64,000 nucleotides of DNA from Paraburkholderia lacunae. Its GTDB lineage: Bacteria; Pseudomonadota; Gammaproteobacteria; Burkholderiales; Burkholderiaceae. The position numbers and the translations under genes are program-made. Location: the NCBI RefSeq assembly GCF_003353175.1, contig NZ_QHKS01000023.1, positions 1-64,000 on the forward strand, written 5' to 3'. The notes beneath the pieces were generated by a model. The model was not told the origin of the DNA, did not search any database, and was given only the letters and a program-made list of their open reading frames with translations. Below, piece after piece: positions 53,186-61,853 of the stretch (position 1 is its first letter; every line of letters starts with the position of its first letter).

Positions 53186-54283
53186 TCAGGCTCCCTGCGA
53201 ACGGCTGAACATCGCCCGCGTGAACAGCGGCCGATTGCGCACGCGCAGCCAGAAAATGAACGCGACGACCACCGTCACCACGATATGCAGGCTCACGAGC
53301 CCAACCCCGAATGACATCTTGCCTTGCTCGATCCACGACTGCACCACGTTCAGCAGATTCGAATACGTCAGATAGATCAGGACGGCCATCACGAGATTGA
53401 TCGTGCGGCTGCGCCGCGGGTTCTGGTGCGCGAGCGGAATCGCCAGTAGCATCAGGTTGATCGCGATCAGCGGCAGCCCCGCGCGCCATGCAAATTCGGC
53501 GAGGTTTTCGCGAGTCGGGTTGCGGAACAGATCGAGCGTCGGCGTGCCGGTGGTGGTCGGGGTACTGACGACCGGTTGGCTCTGGATCTTCACACCATAA
53601 CGTTCGAATTCCATGATGCGGAAATCGGGGTGCCCCGGTTCGCCGTCGTACCGGCGGCCGTTTTCCAGCACCACGAAGCGGTCGCCGTTCTTGTGCGTCT
53701 CGGTATGGCCGTTCTTCGACACCACCACGTTGACCTTGCCGTTCTCGGTGCTGGTCACGAACACGTTCTCCACGTGCCCCTGGTCGGGCGACATCTTCTC
53801 GATGAAGAACACCCGGTGGCTCGTGGCCGATTCGCGGAATTGCCCCGGCGCGAGCAGCGAGACCTCGTCACGCTGCTGGAAACGCGCGCGGATCAGCTTG
53901 CTCTGCTGGTTCGACCACGGCCAGCCGACGAACACGAAGAACATGATGAGGATGACGATGGGCGTGGCGAACATGCCGATCGGCCTGATGAAGCGGGTCA
54001 AACTGACGCCCGAGGACAGCCACACGACCATCTCGGAGTCTTTGTACCAACGTGTCAGAACGAAGAGGATCGACACGAACAGGGTCGCGACGAGCATGAT
54101 CGCCAGATAGCCGATCACGGTCAGTCCGATCAGCACCAGCACGTCGCGCGGATCGATCTCGCCCGAGGCTGCGAAGCCGACGATGCGGATCATCATCGTC
54201 GTCAGCACGAGCGTGAGGAGAACCATGAACACGGCACCAGCCGTATACGCGAGTTCGCGCTGGAGGGAGCGTTCGAAGATCAT
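53186..54283 (-). CDS. lptF: LPS export ABC transporter permease LptF
   Basis: 365 aa. MIFERSLQRELAYTAGAVFMV is the family start; SEMVVWLSSGVSLTRFIRP is the coupling region. The periplasmic domain includes FIEKMSPDQGHVENVFV. It partners LptG and, by analogy, recruits LptB2 from elsewhere in the genome. It diverges from pepA, an arrangement common in proteobacteria. Confidence 0.95.
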   Translation of the reverse strand: MIFERSLQRELAYTAGAVFMVLLTLVLTTMMIRIVGFAASGEIDPRDVLVLIGLTVIGYLAIMLVATLFVSILFVLTRWYKDSEMVVWLSSGVSLTRFIRPIGMFATPIVILIMFFVFVGWPWSNQQSKLIRARFQQRDEVSLLAPGQFRESATSHRVFFIEKMSPDQGHVENVFVTSTENGKVNVVVSKNGHTETHKNGDRFVVLENGRRYDGEPGHPDFRIMEFERYGVKIQSQPVVSTPTTTGTPTLDLFRNPTRENLAEFAWRAGLPLIAINLMLLAIPLAHQNPRRSRTINLVMAVLIYLTYSNLLNVVQSWIEQGKMSFGVGLVSLHIVVTVVVAFIFWLRVRNRPLFTRAMFSRSQGA

Positions 54284-54420
54284 TATTGATGACGAGAGGG
54301 GGCGCTCTCAGCGGCGCGCGGGTTGGTTCCCGTCACGCCTCTGGTGCAGCCGCCGCGGGAAAAATAGCGGATAATTGCGGCTTTCATCCTAAGCCCAGAT
54401 TTTATCCGAGGATAAGCGCG

Positions 54421-55977
54421 ATGGACTTTAGCATAAAAGCCTGTGATTGGACCAAAGGCTCGACAAACGGTTTCCTGACCGGGAAATCCGATTGCATCGT
54501 AATCGGCGTCTTCGAGTCGCAAACGCTCTCGGGCGCTGCGCTGGAAATCGATGCGGCCACCAAGGGCCTGTTGACGCGCATCATCAAGGCCGGCGACATG
54601 GACGGCAAGGCCGGCACCACGCTGTTCCTGCACGAAGTGTCGGGTATCGGCGCCTCGCGTGTGCTGCTGGTCGGCCTCGGCAAACAGGATACATTCGGTC
54701 AGAAAGCCTACGGCGAAGCCGTGCGGGCTGCCTGGCGCGCATTGCTGGCCACCAAGGTGGTCCAGGTCACCTTCACGCTCGCCCAACTGCCGATCCTCGA
54801 GCGCTCGGCCGATTGGGGCGTGCGCGCGGCGATCCTCGCGCTGCGCGAGCTGACCTACAAGTTCACGCAGATGAAGAGCAAGCCGGATAACGCGGCGCGC
54901 GCGTTGAAGCGCATCGTCTTCAGCGTCAATACCGGCGACGAAAAGGCCGCCAAGCTTGCCGCGAAGCAGGGCGCCGCGCTCGCCAACGGCATGGACCTGA
55001 CGCGCGACCTCGGCAACCTGCCGAGCAACGTCTGCACGCCGACCCACCTCGCCAACACCGCGAAGAAGCTCGCCAAAGACTGGAAGCTGAAGGTCGAAGT
55101 GCTCGGCGAAAAGCAGTGCGAAGCGCTCAAGATGGGCTCGTTCCTGTCGGTCACGGCCGGCGCGGTCGAACCGGCGCAGTTCATCGTGCTGCAGTACCAG
55201 GGCGGCGTCGCGAAAGCCGCGCCGGTGGTGCTGGTCGGCAAGGGCGTCACGTTCGATACCGGCGGCATTTCGCTCAAGCCGGGCGAAGGCATGGACGAGA
55301 TGAAGTACGACATGTGCGGCGCCGGTTCGGTGCTGGGCACGTTGCGCGCCGTCGCGGAAATGGGCTTGAAAATCAACGTGGTGGGCATCATTCCGGCGGT
55401 CGAGAACATGCCGTCGGGGAACGCCACCAAGCCGGGCGACATCGTCACCAGCATGAAGGGCCTGACGATCGAAGTGCTGAACACGGACGCCGAAGGCCGT
55501 CTGATCCTGTGTGACGCGCTCACCTATGCCGAGCGTTTCAAACCGGCTGCGGTGATCGACATCGCCACGCTCACGGGCGCTTGCATCATCGCGCTGGGTC
55601 ATCACAACAGCGGTCTGTTCTCGAAAGACGATGCGCTGGCGGGTGAATTGCTCGACGCCTCGCGCGAAGCATCCGATCCGGCATGGCGTATGCCGCTCGA
55701 CGAAGAGTATCAGGATCAGCTCAAGTCGAATTTCGCGGACCTCGCCAACATCGGCGGCCGTCCGGCGGGCAGTGTGACGGCGGCGTGCTTCCTGTCGCGT
55801 TTCACCGAAGCGTATCCGTGGGCGCATCTGGACATCGCCGGCACCGCATGGAAGAGCGGCGCGGCGAAGGGCGCCACTGGCCGTCCGGTGCCGCTGCTCG
55901 CGCAGTTCCTGATCGACCGGGCCGCGGACGGTAGGGCCGCTGACGGTCGGGCCGCGGACGGTCGCGCCGCACAATGA
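54421..55977 (+). CDS. pepA: Leucyl aminopeptidase (M17)
   Basis: 518 aa. The Mn/Zn site and catalytic lysine are visible: K274 and D279 (LVGKGVTFDTGG), D297 and the family signature NTDAEGRL (354-361) with D356 and E358. It removes N-terminal residues in the cytosol as a hexamer. GAGGA lies upstream of ATG 54421. The C-terminus ends in three in-frame 15-bp units encoding ADGRA (55924-55968), which are not part of the conserved fold. Confidence 0.96.
   Translation: MDFSIKACDWTKGSTNGFLTGKSDCIVIGVFESQTLSGAALEIDAATKGLLTRIIKAGDMDGKAGTTLFLHEVSGIGASRVLLVGLGKQDTFGQKAYGEAVRAAWRALLATKVVQVTFTLAQLPILERSADWGVRAAILALRELTYKFTQMKSKPDNAARALKRIVFSVNTGDEKAAKLAAKQGAALANGMDLTRDLGNLPSNVCTPTHLANTAKKLAKDWKLKVEVLGEKQCEALKMGSFLSVTAGAVEPAQFIVLQYQGGVAKAAPVVLVGKGVTFDTGGISLKPGEGMDEMKYDMCGAGSVLGTLRAVAEMGLKINVVGIIPAVENMPSGNATKPGDIVTSMKGLTIEVLNTDAEGRLILCDALTYAERFKPAAVIDIATLTGACIIALGHHNSGLFSKDDALAGELLDASREASDPAWRMPLDEEYQDQLKSNFADLANIGGRPAGSVTAACFLSRFTEAYPWAHLDIAGTAWKSGAAKGATGRPVPLLAQFLIDRAADGRAADGRAADGRAAQ
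55924..55968 (+). repeat. 15-bp tandem repeat at the pepA 3' end
   Basis: Three 15-base units, each encoding ADGRA, directly precede the codons AQ-stop. The unit length is a multiple of three, so copy-number change would keep the frame. Confidence 0.7.
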
Positions 55978-56029
55978 CGCGTTGCAGTAAAGTTGCGAGC
56001 GCCGGAGTGGACGCGAGGCGGAGCCGCCG

Positions 56030-56446
56030 ATGACGAGAATCGACTTTCATTCGAACGTCGGCGATTCGCTGCTGTATGCGTGCCGCCTGATCCGCAAGGC
56101 GTATCAGGCGGGCCAGCCGACCATCGTGCTGGCCGAGCCGCCGCGGTTGCAGGCGTTCGACGAGCAACTGTGGACGTTCTCGCCGCTCGACTTCGTGCCG
56201 CATTGCATGGCGGGCACGCCGCTTGCCGCGCAAACGCCGATCGTGCTGACGTCGAATCTCGACGACGTGCCGCACCATCAGGTGCTGCTCAATCTCGGCG
56301 CCACGGTGCCGGCGCAATTCGCGCGCTTCGAAAGACTGCTGGAAGTGGTCGGCAACGCACCCGACGAACTCGCTGCGGGCCGCGAACGCTATCGCTTCTA
56401 CCGCGATCGCGGCTATGCTTTGAACAACTACAAGCAGGGCAGCTAG
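56030..56446 (+). CDS. holC: DNA polymerase III chi subunit
   Basis: 138 aa. MTRIDFHSNVGDSLLYACRL, AEPPRLQAFDEQLWTFSPLD and FVPHC are typical of HolC. The chi subunit links the clamp loader to SSB. It follows pepA by 52 bases and is probably co-transcribed with it, a common neighbourhood. Confidence 0.92.
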   Translation: MTRIDFHSNVGDSLLYACRLIRKAYQAGQPTIVLAEPPRLQAFDEQLWTFSPLDFVPHCMAGTPLAAQTPIVLTSNLDDVPHHQVLLNLGATVPAQFARFERLLEVVGNAPDELAAGRERYRFYRDRGYALNNYKQGS

Positions 56447-56543
56447 GTTTCATCTTCCGCGTCGCGCGGTGTCCTCTGCGGTCGTGCTGGATTTGGCGCG
56501 CACGCGGCCTGCTTCAGTTTCGACTCAAACACGGAGGGTGAGC

Positions 56544-57194
56544 GTGTCCGACCCCAACGACAATTCGATCCCGGTTCTGCACGAGATTCTCGTACCGGGC
56601 GATCCCGCTCAGGCGCGCCACGAGCCGGACGCCCAGGCCGCGCCGGCGGCGCAGCCGGTGCCGGAACCCGTCACCGCAAAAGAACCGGCCGTTGCGCCGG
56701 AGGCTGCGCTTGCGCCGGAGGCTGCGCTTGCGCCGGAGGCTGCGCTTGCGCCGGAGCCTGCGCACGAGCCTGAACCGGCTCATGCTCATCCAAAAAAACG
56801 CTCGAAGGCCCACCCGCATGGGGAATCGCGGCACGGGCACGAACCGGAGTTTGCGCCGTCCGCGGGCGTGTTCGATCGGACTGAGCCGCTTGCGCCGGCC
56901 GAAGCGGGCGCGATCGTGCCGCCGGATATCGCTCATGAAGCGCCGGCGCCTGCCCAGCAGAGTCTGGATGCCGACGCGATCGCCGAAAGTCTGTGCGGGC
57001 GGTTCGCGGGATTCCTGTCGGGAGAAGGGCGCGGCATCATCGAAGCGCGCTGCCACGAAGCGTTGCAGGAGCACACTGCACGGCTCGTCAACCAGGTCAC
57101 GCGTGAAGTGGCGCTGGCGCTCGAAACGGAGCTGACCGGCTGGGTGCGCGAAGCAGTTGAAGAAGAGATCGCGCGGCGCTCGGGCGGCGCGTAA
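56544..57194 (+). CDS. DUF2486-like protein with an Ala/Pro/Glu-rich linker
   Basis: 216 aa from GTG 56544 (GGAGG six bases upstream). N-terminus SDPNDNSIPVLHEILVPGDP, a low-complexity linker of Ala/Pro/Glu and His/Lys-rich sequence (about 25-110), and a helical C-terminal part (LDADAIAESLCGRFAGFLS to EEEIARRSGGA). It resembles the DUF2486 family seen near holC in Burkholderia; function unknown. It has no signal peptide. An 18-bp tandem repeat lies in the linker. Confidence 0.65.
   Translation: MSDPNDNSIPVLHEILVPGDPAQARHEPDAQAAPAAQPVPEPVTAKEPAVAPEAALAPEAALAPEAALAPEPAHEPEPAHAHPKKRSKAHPHGESRHGHEPEFAPSAGVFDRTEPLAPAEAGAIVPPDIAHEAPAPAQQSLDADAIAESLCGRFAGFLSGEGRGIIEARCHEALQEHTARLVNQVTREVALALETELTGWVREAVEEEIARRSGGA
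56694..56763 (+). repeat. 18-bp tandem repeat inside DUF2486
   Basis: GCGCCGGAGGCTGCGCTT occurs three times in full (56694-56747) with a fourth partial copy to 56763, encoding APEAAL units. It keeps the frame. Confidence 0.85.
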
Positions 57195-57270
57195 GCGGGA
57201 AAGGCGGTGTGTCCTGGTCCGGGCGCCTCTCTTCGGGCGCCTTCACTTGAGCCTCTTCACTCGAGGGTCC

Positions 57271-57609
57271 TCATTTGAGCGTCATCACCCAGCTCGCAAG
57301 CAGCGCGGCCTGATCGGGCGTGAGCTGTGTATTCGCGGGCATCGGCACCGCGCCCCACACGCCCGTGCTGCCGTCAATGATCTTGTGCTTCAGATAAGTA
57401 GCGGCATCTTCGCGGCCGGCATATTTCGCGGCGACATCGTGAAGTGCCGGGCCCATGATTGGACGCGTCACCGAGTGACAGCTCATGCAGTTCTGCTGCT
57501 GGGCAAGCGCGAGGCCCTGAGCCGCCTCCGCGTGAGCCGAACTGCCCGCACCTGACGCGGCGGCCAACACGCCGGCCATCGCAAACGCCGCATATGACAT
57601 TGATTTCAT
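57271..57609 (-). CDS. Class I cytochrome c (c551-like)
   Basis: 112 aa. Signal peptide (AAFAMAGVLAAASGAGSSAHA) then heme motif CMSCH and an axial Met in WGAVPMPANTQL, ending LASWVMTLK. It is a periplasmic electron carrier. It is transcribed leftward and is convergent with the DUF2486 gene. Confidence 0.93.
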   Translation of the reverse strand: MKSMSYAAFAMAGVLAAASGAGSSAHAEAAQGLALAQQQNCMSCHSVTRPIMGPALHDVAAKYAGREDAATYLKHKIIDGSTGVWGAVPMPANTQLTPDQAALLASWVMTLK

Positions 57610-57662
57610 TGTGGTCTCCGTCGGTGCAGGTGCCCGACTCGTGCTGTAGGCATTATAAAAGG

Positions 57663-57695
57663 AAAGGGGCGCACGGTTTCCCGTGCGCCCCTTTT
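57663..57695 (-). terminator. Strong terminator of ilvD
   Basis: A perfect 14-bp stem AAAGGGGCGCACGG / CCGTGCGCCCCTTT (57663-57676 and 57681-57694) with a 4-nt loop. Read on the minus strand it is followed by TTTCCTTTTA-type T-rich sequence and lies about 90 bases after the ilvD stop. Confidence 0.85.
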
Positions 57696-57781
57696 TGCGC
57701 TCTTACGAAACGCTATGTCGCGCTTTTCGTCGCGCCGAGCCGCCGCGAATCGAGGCGAGTCTGCACGTCCTCAATGCGCGT

Positions 57782-59455
57782 TCAGCCCGTCACCGCGCCC
57801 TTGTTGGCGGGCAGCGCCAGCGCGGAGTACTTCGCCAGCACACCGCGCGTGTAACGCGGTTTCGGTTGTTGCCATGCGGCGCGGCGGCGCGCCAGTTCGG
57901 CGTCGTCGATGTTCAGTTGCAGGAGCAGCTTGTGCGCGTCGATGGTGATCGAATCGCCTTCCTGCACGAATGCGATCGTGCCGCCCACGAACGCTTCCGG
58001 CGCGACGTGGCCGACCACCATGCCCCACGTGCCGCCCGAGAATCGGCCGTCGGTGATGAGGCCGACGGTTTCGCCCAGACCCTTGCCGATGATCGCCGAA
58101 GTGGGCGCCAGCATTTCCGGCATGCCGGGACCGCCCTTCGGACCGAGGTAACGCAGCACCACGACGTCGCCAGCCTTGATCTTGTCGGCCAGAATCGCTT
58201 CCAGCGCGCTTTGCTCGTCGTCGAACACGCGAGCCGGGCCGGTGATGACCGGGTTCTTCAGACCGGTGATCTTGGCGACGGCGCCGTCTTCGGCCAGGTT
58301 GCCCTTCAGGATGGCGAGGTGGCCTTCCTTGTAGAGCGCCTGCTCGATCGGGAAAATCACCTGCTGGTCCGCGCGCGGCTTGCTCGGCACGTCCTTCAGT
58401 TCTTCAGCGATCGTCTTGCCGGTGATGGTGATGCAATCACCGTGCAGCAGACCTGCGTCGAGCAGGATCTTCATGACTTGCGGAATGCCGCCCGCCTTGT
58501 GCAGGTCGGTCGCGACGTATTGGCCCGACGGTTTCAGGTTGCAGATCACCGGCACTTTCTTGCGCATGCGCTCGAAGTCTTCAATGCTCCATTCCACTTC
58601 GGCCGCATGTGCGATCGCGAGGAAGTGCAGCACCGCGTTGGTCGAGCCGCCGGTCGCCATGATCACGGCCACGGCGTTTTCGATCGACTTCTTCGTGACG
58701 ATGTCGCGCGGCTTCAGGTCCTTCTTGACCGCTTCGACCAGCACGCGCGCGGATTCGGCTGCCGAATCGACCTTTTCCTGATCGGGATTCGCCATGGTCG
58801 ACGAATACAGCAGCGACATGCCGAGCGCTTCGAACGACGAGCTCATCGTGTTGGCGGTGTACATGCCGCCGCACGAACCCGTCGACGGGCAGGCGTTCTT
58901 TTCGATCCCTTCAAAATCTTCCTGCGACATCCGGCCGGCGGTGAATTCGCCCACGGCTTCGAACGACGACACGATGGTCAGGTCGGTGCCCTTCCAGTTG
59001 CCCGGACGGATCGTGCCGCCGTACACGTAGATTCCCGGCACGTTCATGCGCACGAGGCCGATCATGCCGCCCGGCATGTTCTTGTCGCAGCCGCCGATCA
59101 CGACCACGCCGTCCATCCACTGGCCTTGCACGCAGGTCTCGATACAGTCGGCGATCACTTCGCGCGACACGAGCGAGTACTTCATGCCTTCGGTGCCCAT
59201 CGACATGCCGTCCGAAATGGTCGGCGTGCCGAAGATCTGCGGATTCGCGTCGGCGCCCTTGACCGCGGCGACCGCCGCGTCGGCCAGACGCTGCAGGCCG
59301 GCGTTACACGGCGTGATGGTCGAATGGCCGTTGGCGATGCCGATCATCGGCTTGTCGAAATCTTCTTTCTGATAGCCGAGTGCGTAGTACATCGAGCGGT
59401 TCGGCGAACGCGCCACGCCTTGCGTGATGTTCTTCGAACGACGGTTGTATGCCAT
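57782..59455 (-). CDS. ilvD: Dihydroxy-acid dehydratase
   Basis: 557 aa. Family sequences MAYNRRSKNITQGVARSPNR, GIANGHSTITPCNAGLQRLA, GGCDKNMPGGM and ACPSTGSCGGMYTANTMSS show the Fe-S cluster cysteines. It converts 2,3-dihydroxy-3-methylbutanoate to 2-oxoisovalerate in valine/isoleucine biosynthesis. GGAG seven bases before ATG 59455 fixes the start; a longer in-frame extension is not family sequence. Confidence 0.97.
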   Translation of the reverse strand: MAYNRRSKNITQGVARSPNRSMYYALGYQKEDFDKPMIGIANGHSTITPCNAGLQRLADAAVAAVKGADANPQIFGTPTISDGMSMGTEGMKYSLVSREVIADCIETCVQGQWMDGVVVIGGCDKNMPGGMIGLVRMNVPGIYVYGGTIRPGNWKGTDLTIVSSFEAVGEFTAGRMSQEDFEGIEKNACPSTGSCGGMYTANTMSSSFEALGMSLLYSSTMANPDQEKVDSAAESARVLVEAVKKDLKPRDIVTKKSIENAVAVIMATGGSTNAVLHFLAIAHAAEVEWSIEDFERMRKKVPVICNLKPSGQYVATDLHKAGGIPQVMKILLDAGLLHGDCITITGKTIAEELKDVPSKPRADQQVIFPIEQALYKEGHLAILKGNLAEDGAVAKITGLKNPVITGPARVFDDEQSALEAILADKIKAGDVVVLRYLGPKGGPGMPEMLAPTSAIIGKGLGETVGLITDGRFSGGTWGMVVGHVAPEAFVGGTIAFVQEGDSITIDAHKLLLQLNIDDAELARRRAAWQQPKPRYTRGVLAKYSALALPANKGAVTG

Positions 59456-59664
59456 GGGGAACTCCAATCTGTTTTGTTTTGATCCGTACTGCGTGTTCGG
59501 TTGCTGCTTTCCTGCGATGTTTGCTGCGGTTTTTGCCTTGCCGGCGCGGGCTGGCGGCTGCATCAGTCCAGTGTAGTTCTGACGCGTGGCGCAAGGATGC
59601 AGTTTTGCGAAGCGCGTGTCCAATATATTATTCAAGCTCGATTAGGTCGTAAAATGTATTAATC
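59456..59664. promoter_or_regulatory. ilvD-lysR divergent control region
   Basis: 209 bp. The right part (59616-59664) is AT-rich, with AATATATTATTC and GTAAAATGTATTAAT forming an imperfect inverted pair, a plausible LysR-type binding site next to the regulator start. Confidence 0.45.
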
Positions 59665-60681
59665 ATGCTGCCTGCTATCCCCGATCTGCGCCAATTGCGC
59701 TATTTCGTCACCGTCGCCGAAGAAAAACACTTCGGGCGGGCGGCCGCGCGCCTTTCCATGACGCAGCCGCCGCTCTCGCAGGCCATCCGGGCGCTCGAGG
59801 AGACGCTCGGCGTCGAGCTGTTCGCGCGGACCAAGCGCTCGGTCGAGCTGACGCCGGTGGGCGCCGATCTGCTGCCTGAAGTGCAGCGCCTGCTGGCGAG
59901 CGCGGAGGGGCTGCGGCCGCTGGCGCAGAGTCTCGCGCGCGGCGAGGCGGGCGTCTTGTCGCTGGCGTTCGTCTCCACCGCGGATTACGGCCTGCTGCCG
60001 CTGTTGCTGCGCGATTTCGGCGCGCGTCATCCGCGCGTGCGGCTCGAGCTGACCGAGGCGACCAGTGACGTGCAGGTCGACGAACTGGTGGCCGGGCGCA
60101 TCGATGCGGGCCTCGTGATCGCGCCGCTGCCGTCGCGGCATGCCACCGAGCTTTCATGGCTGCCGATCGCGCGCGAGCCGCTGGTGATCGCGATGTCGTC
60201 GGAGATGGCGGCGCGTTTGGGCAGCATGGCCGGGTCTGACGCCGGGTCTGACACCAGATCTGACGCGAGGTCTGCCGCAGACCCGCAAGCAGAATGGCTG
60301 GACAGGCCGATCAGCCTGCGCGACGTCGCCGACGCGCCGCTTGTGATCTTCCCGAGACGTCTGGCGCCAGGCTTTTATGACATCATTATGGATTGCTACG
60401 GCGTGGCGGGCCTTGCGCCCCGGGTCGGCCAGGAAGCGATCCAGATGCAGACGATCGTGAGCCTCGTGTCGGCCGGCATGGGTGTCGCACTGGTGCCGCA
60501 ATCGTTGCGTAATCTGCGCCGCACCGGCGTCGTGTACCGGCCGCTCAGCGAATCGGTCCCGGCGATCGAGACCGGCCTCGTCTGGCGCACTGCGGAGGTG
60601 AGCCCGGTGCTGGCGGGCTTCATCGAGATCGTGCGTGCGCATGCGGCCACCGTCGAGCCAGATGGCGCACCGCGTACGTAG
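59665..60681 (+). CDS. LysR-family regulator divergent from ilvD
   Basis: 338 aa. HTH LRYFVTVAEEKHFGRAAARL SMTQPPLSQA-type start, then the effector domain (LSLAFVSTADYGLLPLLLRD, FPRRLAPGFYDIIMDCYG). A four-unit 12-bp repeat encodes the unusual GSDAGSDTRSDARSA segment (about residues 189-204), an insertion relative to typical LysR proteins. The divergent position suggests it controls ilvD, but this is inferred. Confidence 0.9.
   Translation: MLPAIPDLRQLRYFVTVAEEKHFGRAAARLSMTQPPLSQAIRALEETLGVELFARTKRSVELTPVGADLLPEVQRLLASAEGLRPLAQSLARGEAGVLSLAFVSTADYGLLPLLLRDFGARHPRVRLELTEATSDVQVDELVAGRIDAGLVIAPLPSRHATELSWLPIAREPLVIAMSSEMAARLGSMAGSDAGSDTRSDARSAADPQAEWLDRPISLRDVADAPLVIFPRRLAPGFYDIIMDCYGVAGLAPRVGQEAIQMQTIVSLVSAGMGVALVPQSLRNLRRTGVVYRPLSESVPAIETGLVWRTAEVSPVLAGFIEIVRAHAATVEPDGAPRT
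60229..60276 (+). repeat. 12-bp tandem repeat inside the LysR gene
   Basis: Four 12-base units, the first two identical (GCCGGGTCTGAC), the others diverged (ACCAGATCTGAC, GCGAGGTCTGCC). The unit is a multiple of three and encodes Gly-Ser-Asp repeats in a surface loop. Confidence 0.75.
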
Positions 60682-60794
60682 ATCTGCCGCGAACGCATTT
60701 CACGCCTGACCGTCCAATGCTTGCGCTGCACGATGCGCCCGCCGCCCGCTATTGGAAATTCCGCTTCTGAACCTGAACTGCCCATAACAACACG

Positions 60795-61700
60795 ATGCTC
60801 ATTCACCCGAATTTCGACCCCGTTGCCATTCATCTGGGGCCGCTCGCAGTGCGCTGGTACGGACTGATGTACCTCGTCGCGTTCATCGCGGCGATCGTCG
60901 TCGGCCGCTTGCGGCTGCGTTTGCCGTACGTCGCCGCGCAAGGCTGGACCGCCAGAGATATCGACGACATGCTGTTCTATGGTGTGATCGGCACCATTCT
61001 CGGCGGACGGCTCGGCTACGTGCTGTTCTACAAGGCGAGTTTTTATTTCGCGCATCCGCTCGACATCTTCAAGGTGTGGGAAGGCGGCATGTCGTTTCAC
61101 GGCGGCTTCCTCGGCGTCACGTTGGCGATGGTGCTGTTTGCGTATCAGCGCAAGCGCTCGTGGCTGCAAGTCACCGATTTCGTCGCGCCGATGGTGCCGA
61201 CCGGGCTTGCGGCGGGACGCCTCGGCAACTTCATCAACGGCGAGCTGTGGGGCCGCGTGACGGATCCGTCGGCGCTGTGGGCGATGCTGTTTCCGGGCGC
61301 CGCGCCGGATGACGCTGCATGGCTCGCCGCGCATCCGCAGTTGGCCGCGCAATGGCATCTGAACGAAGTGTTCGCGCAATATCACATGCTGCCGCGCCAT
61401 CCGTCCGAGTTGTATGAGATCGCGCTCGAAGGCGTCGCGCTGTTCTTCGTGCTGTTCTTTTTCTCGCGCAAACCGAAGCCGATGGGCGCGATTTCCGCGA
61501 TGTTCCTGATCGGCTACGGCCTCGCGCGCTTCACCGTGGAATTCGCGCGCGAACCGGACGATTTCCTTGGGCTTCTGGCAATGGGACTCTCGATGGGCCA
61601 GTGGCTGTCGCTGCCGATGATTCTCGCGGGCATCGTGATGATGGTGTGGGCGTACCGCCGCGCACGCCGTGAACCGGCTCAGACGGTCGGCGCGAACTGA
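60795..61700 (+). CDS. lgt: Prolipoprotein diacylglyceryl transferase
   Basis: 301 aa inner-membrane enzyme. The signature GRLGNFINGELWGRVTDPS, HPLDIFKVWEGGMSFHGGF and the C-terminal MGLSMGQWLSLPMIL are all present, with about seven membrane segments. It adds diacylglycerol to lipobox cysteines, including, in principle, the two DUF3443 lipoproteins. Confidence 0.96.
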   Translation: MLIHPNFDPVAIHLGPLAVRWYGLMYLVAFIAAIVVGRLRLRLPYVAAQGWTARDIDDMLFYGVIGTILGGRLGYVLFYKASFYFAHPLDIFKVWEGGMSFHGGFLGVTLAMVLFAYQRKRSWLQVTDFVAPMVPTGLAAGRLGNFINGELWGRVTDPSALWAMLFPGAAPDDAAWLAAHPQLAAQWHLNEVFAQYHMLPRHPSELYEIALEGVALFFVLFFFSRKPKPMGAISAMFLIGYGLARFTVEFAREPDDFLGLLAMGLSMGQWLSLPMILAGIVMMVWAYRRARREPAQTVGAN

Positions 61701-61799
61701 TCGCTACGGTTCGTCGTTTGCGTGGTGATGTCGTCATGCGCCCCCTGAAGCGGCGCGGGCGTCAGCGCCAATTAATGCTACGGTTTGTCGTAGCCAATG

Positions 61800-61829
61800 A
61801 AAAACGCCACGGCATGCCATGGCGTTTTT
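61800..61829. terminator. Bidirectional terminator between lgt and the SIMPL gene
   Basis: AAAAACGCCA pairs with TGGCGTTTTT (10 bp) and, after one mismatch, GGC with GCC. T tracts follow on both strands. It lies between the convergent lgt and SIMPL genes and probably ends both transcripts. Confidence 0.82.
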
Positions 61830-61853
61830 TTGCAGTAGTCCGTGCGGCGCGCG

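Noticed and set aside
54283..55974. 563-codon minus-strand open frame opposite pepA
   Set aside because: Shadow of pepA, which is unambiguous from its catalytic motifs; it would also collide with the lptF start.
57683..59482. 599-codon plus-strand open frame opposite ilvD
   Set aside because: Antisense of ilvD with a His/Arg/Asp-rich translation; no start signal or family feature.
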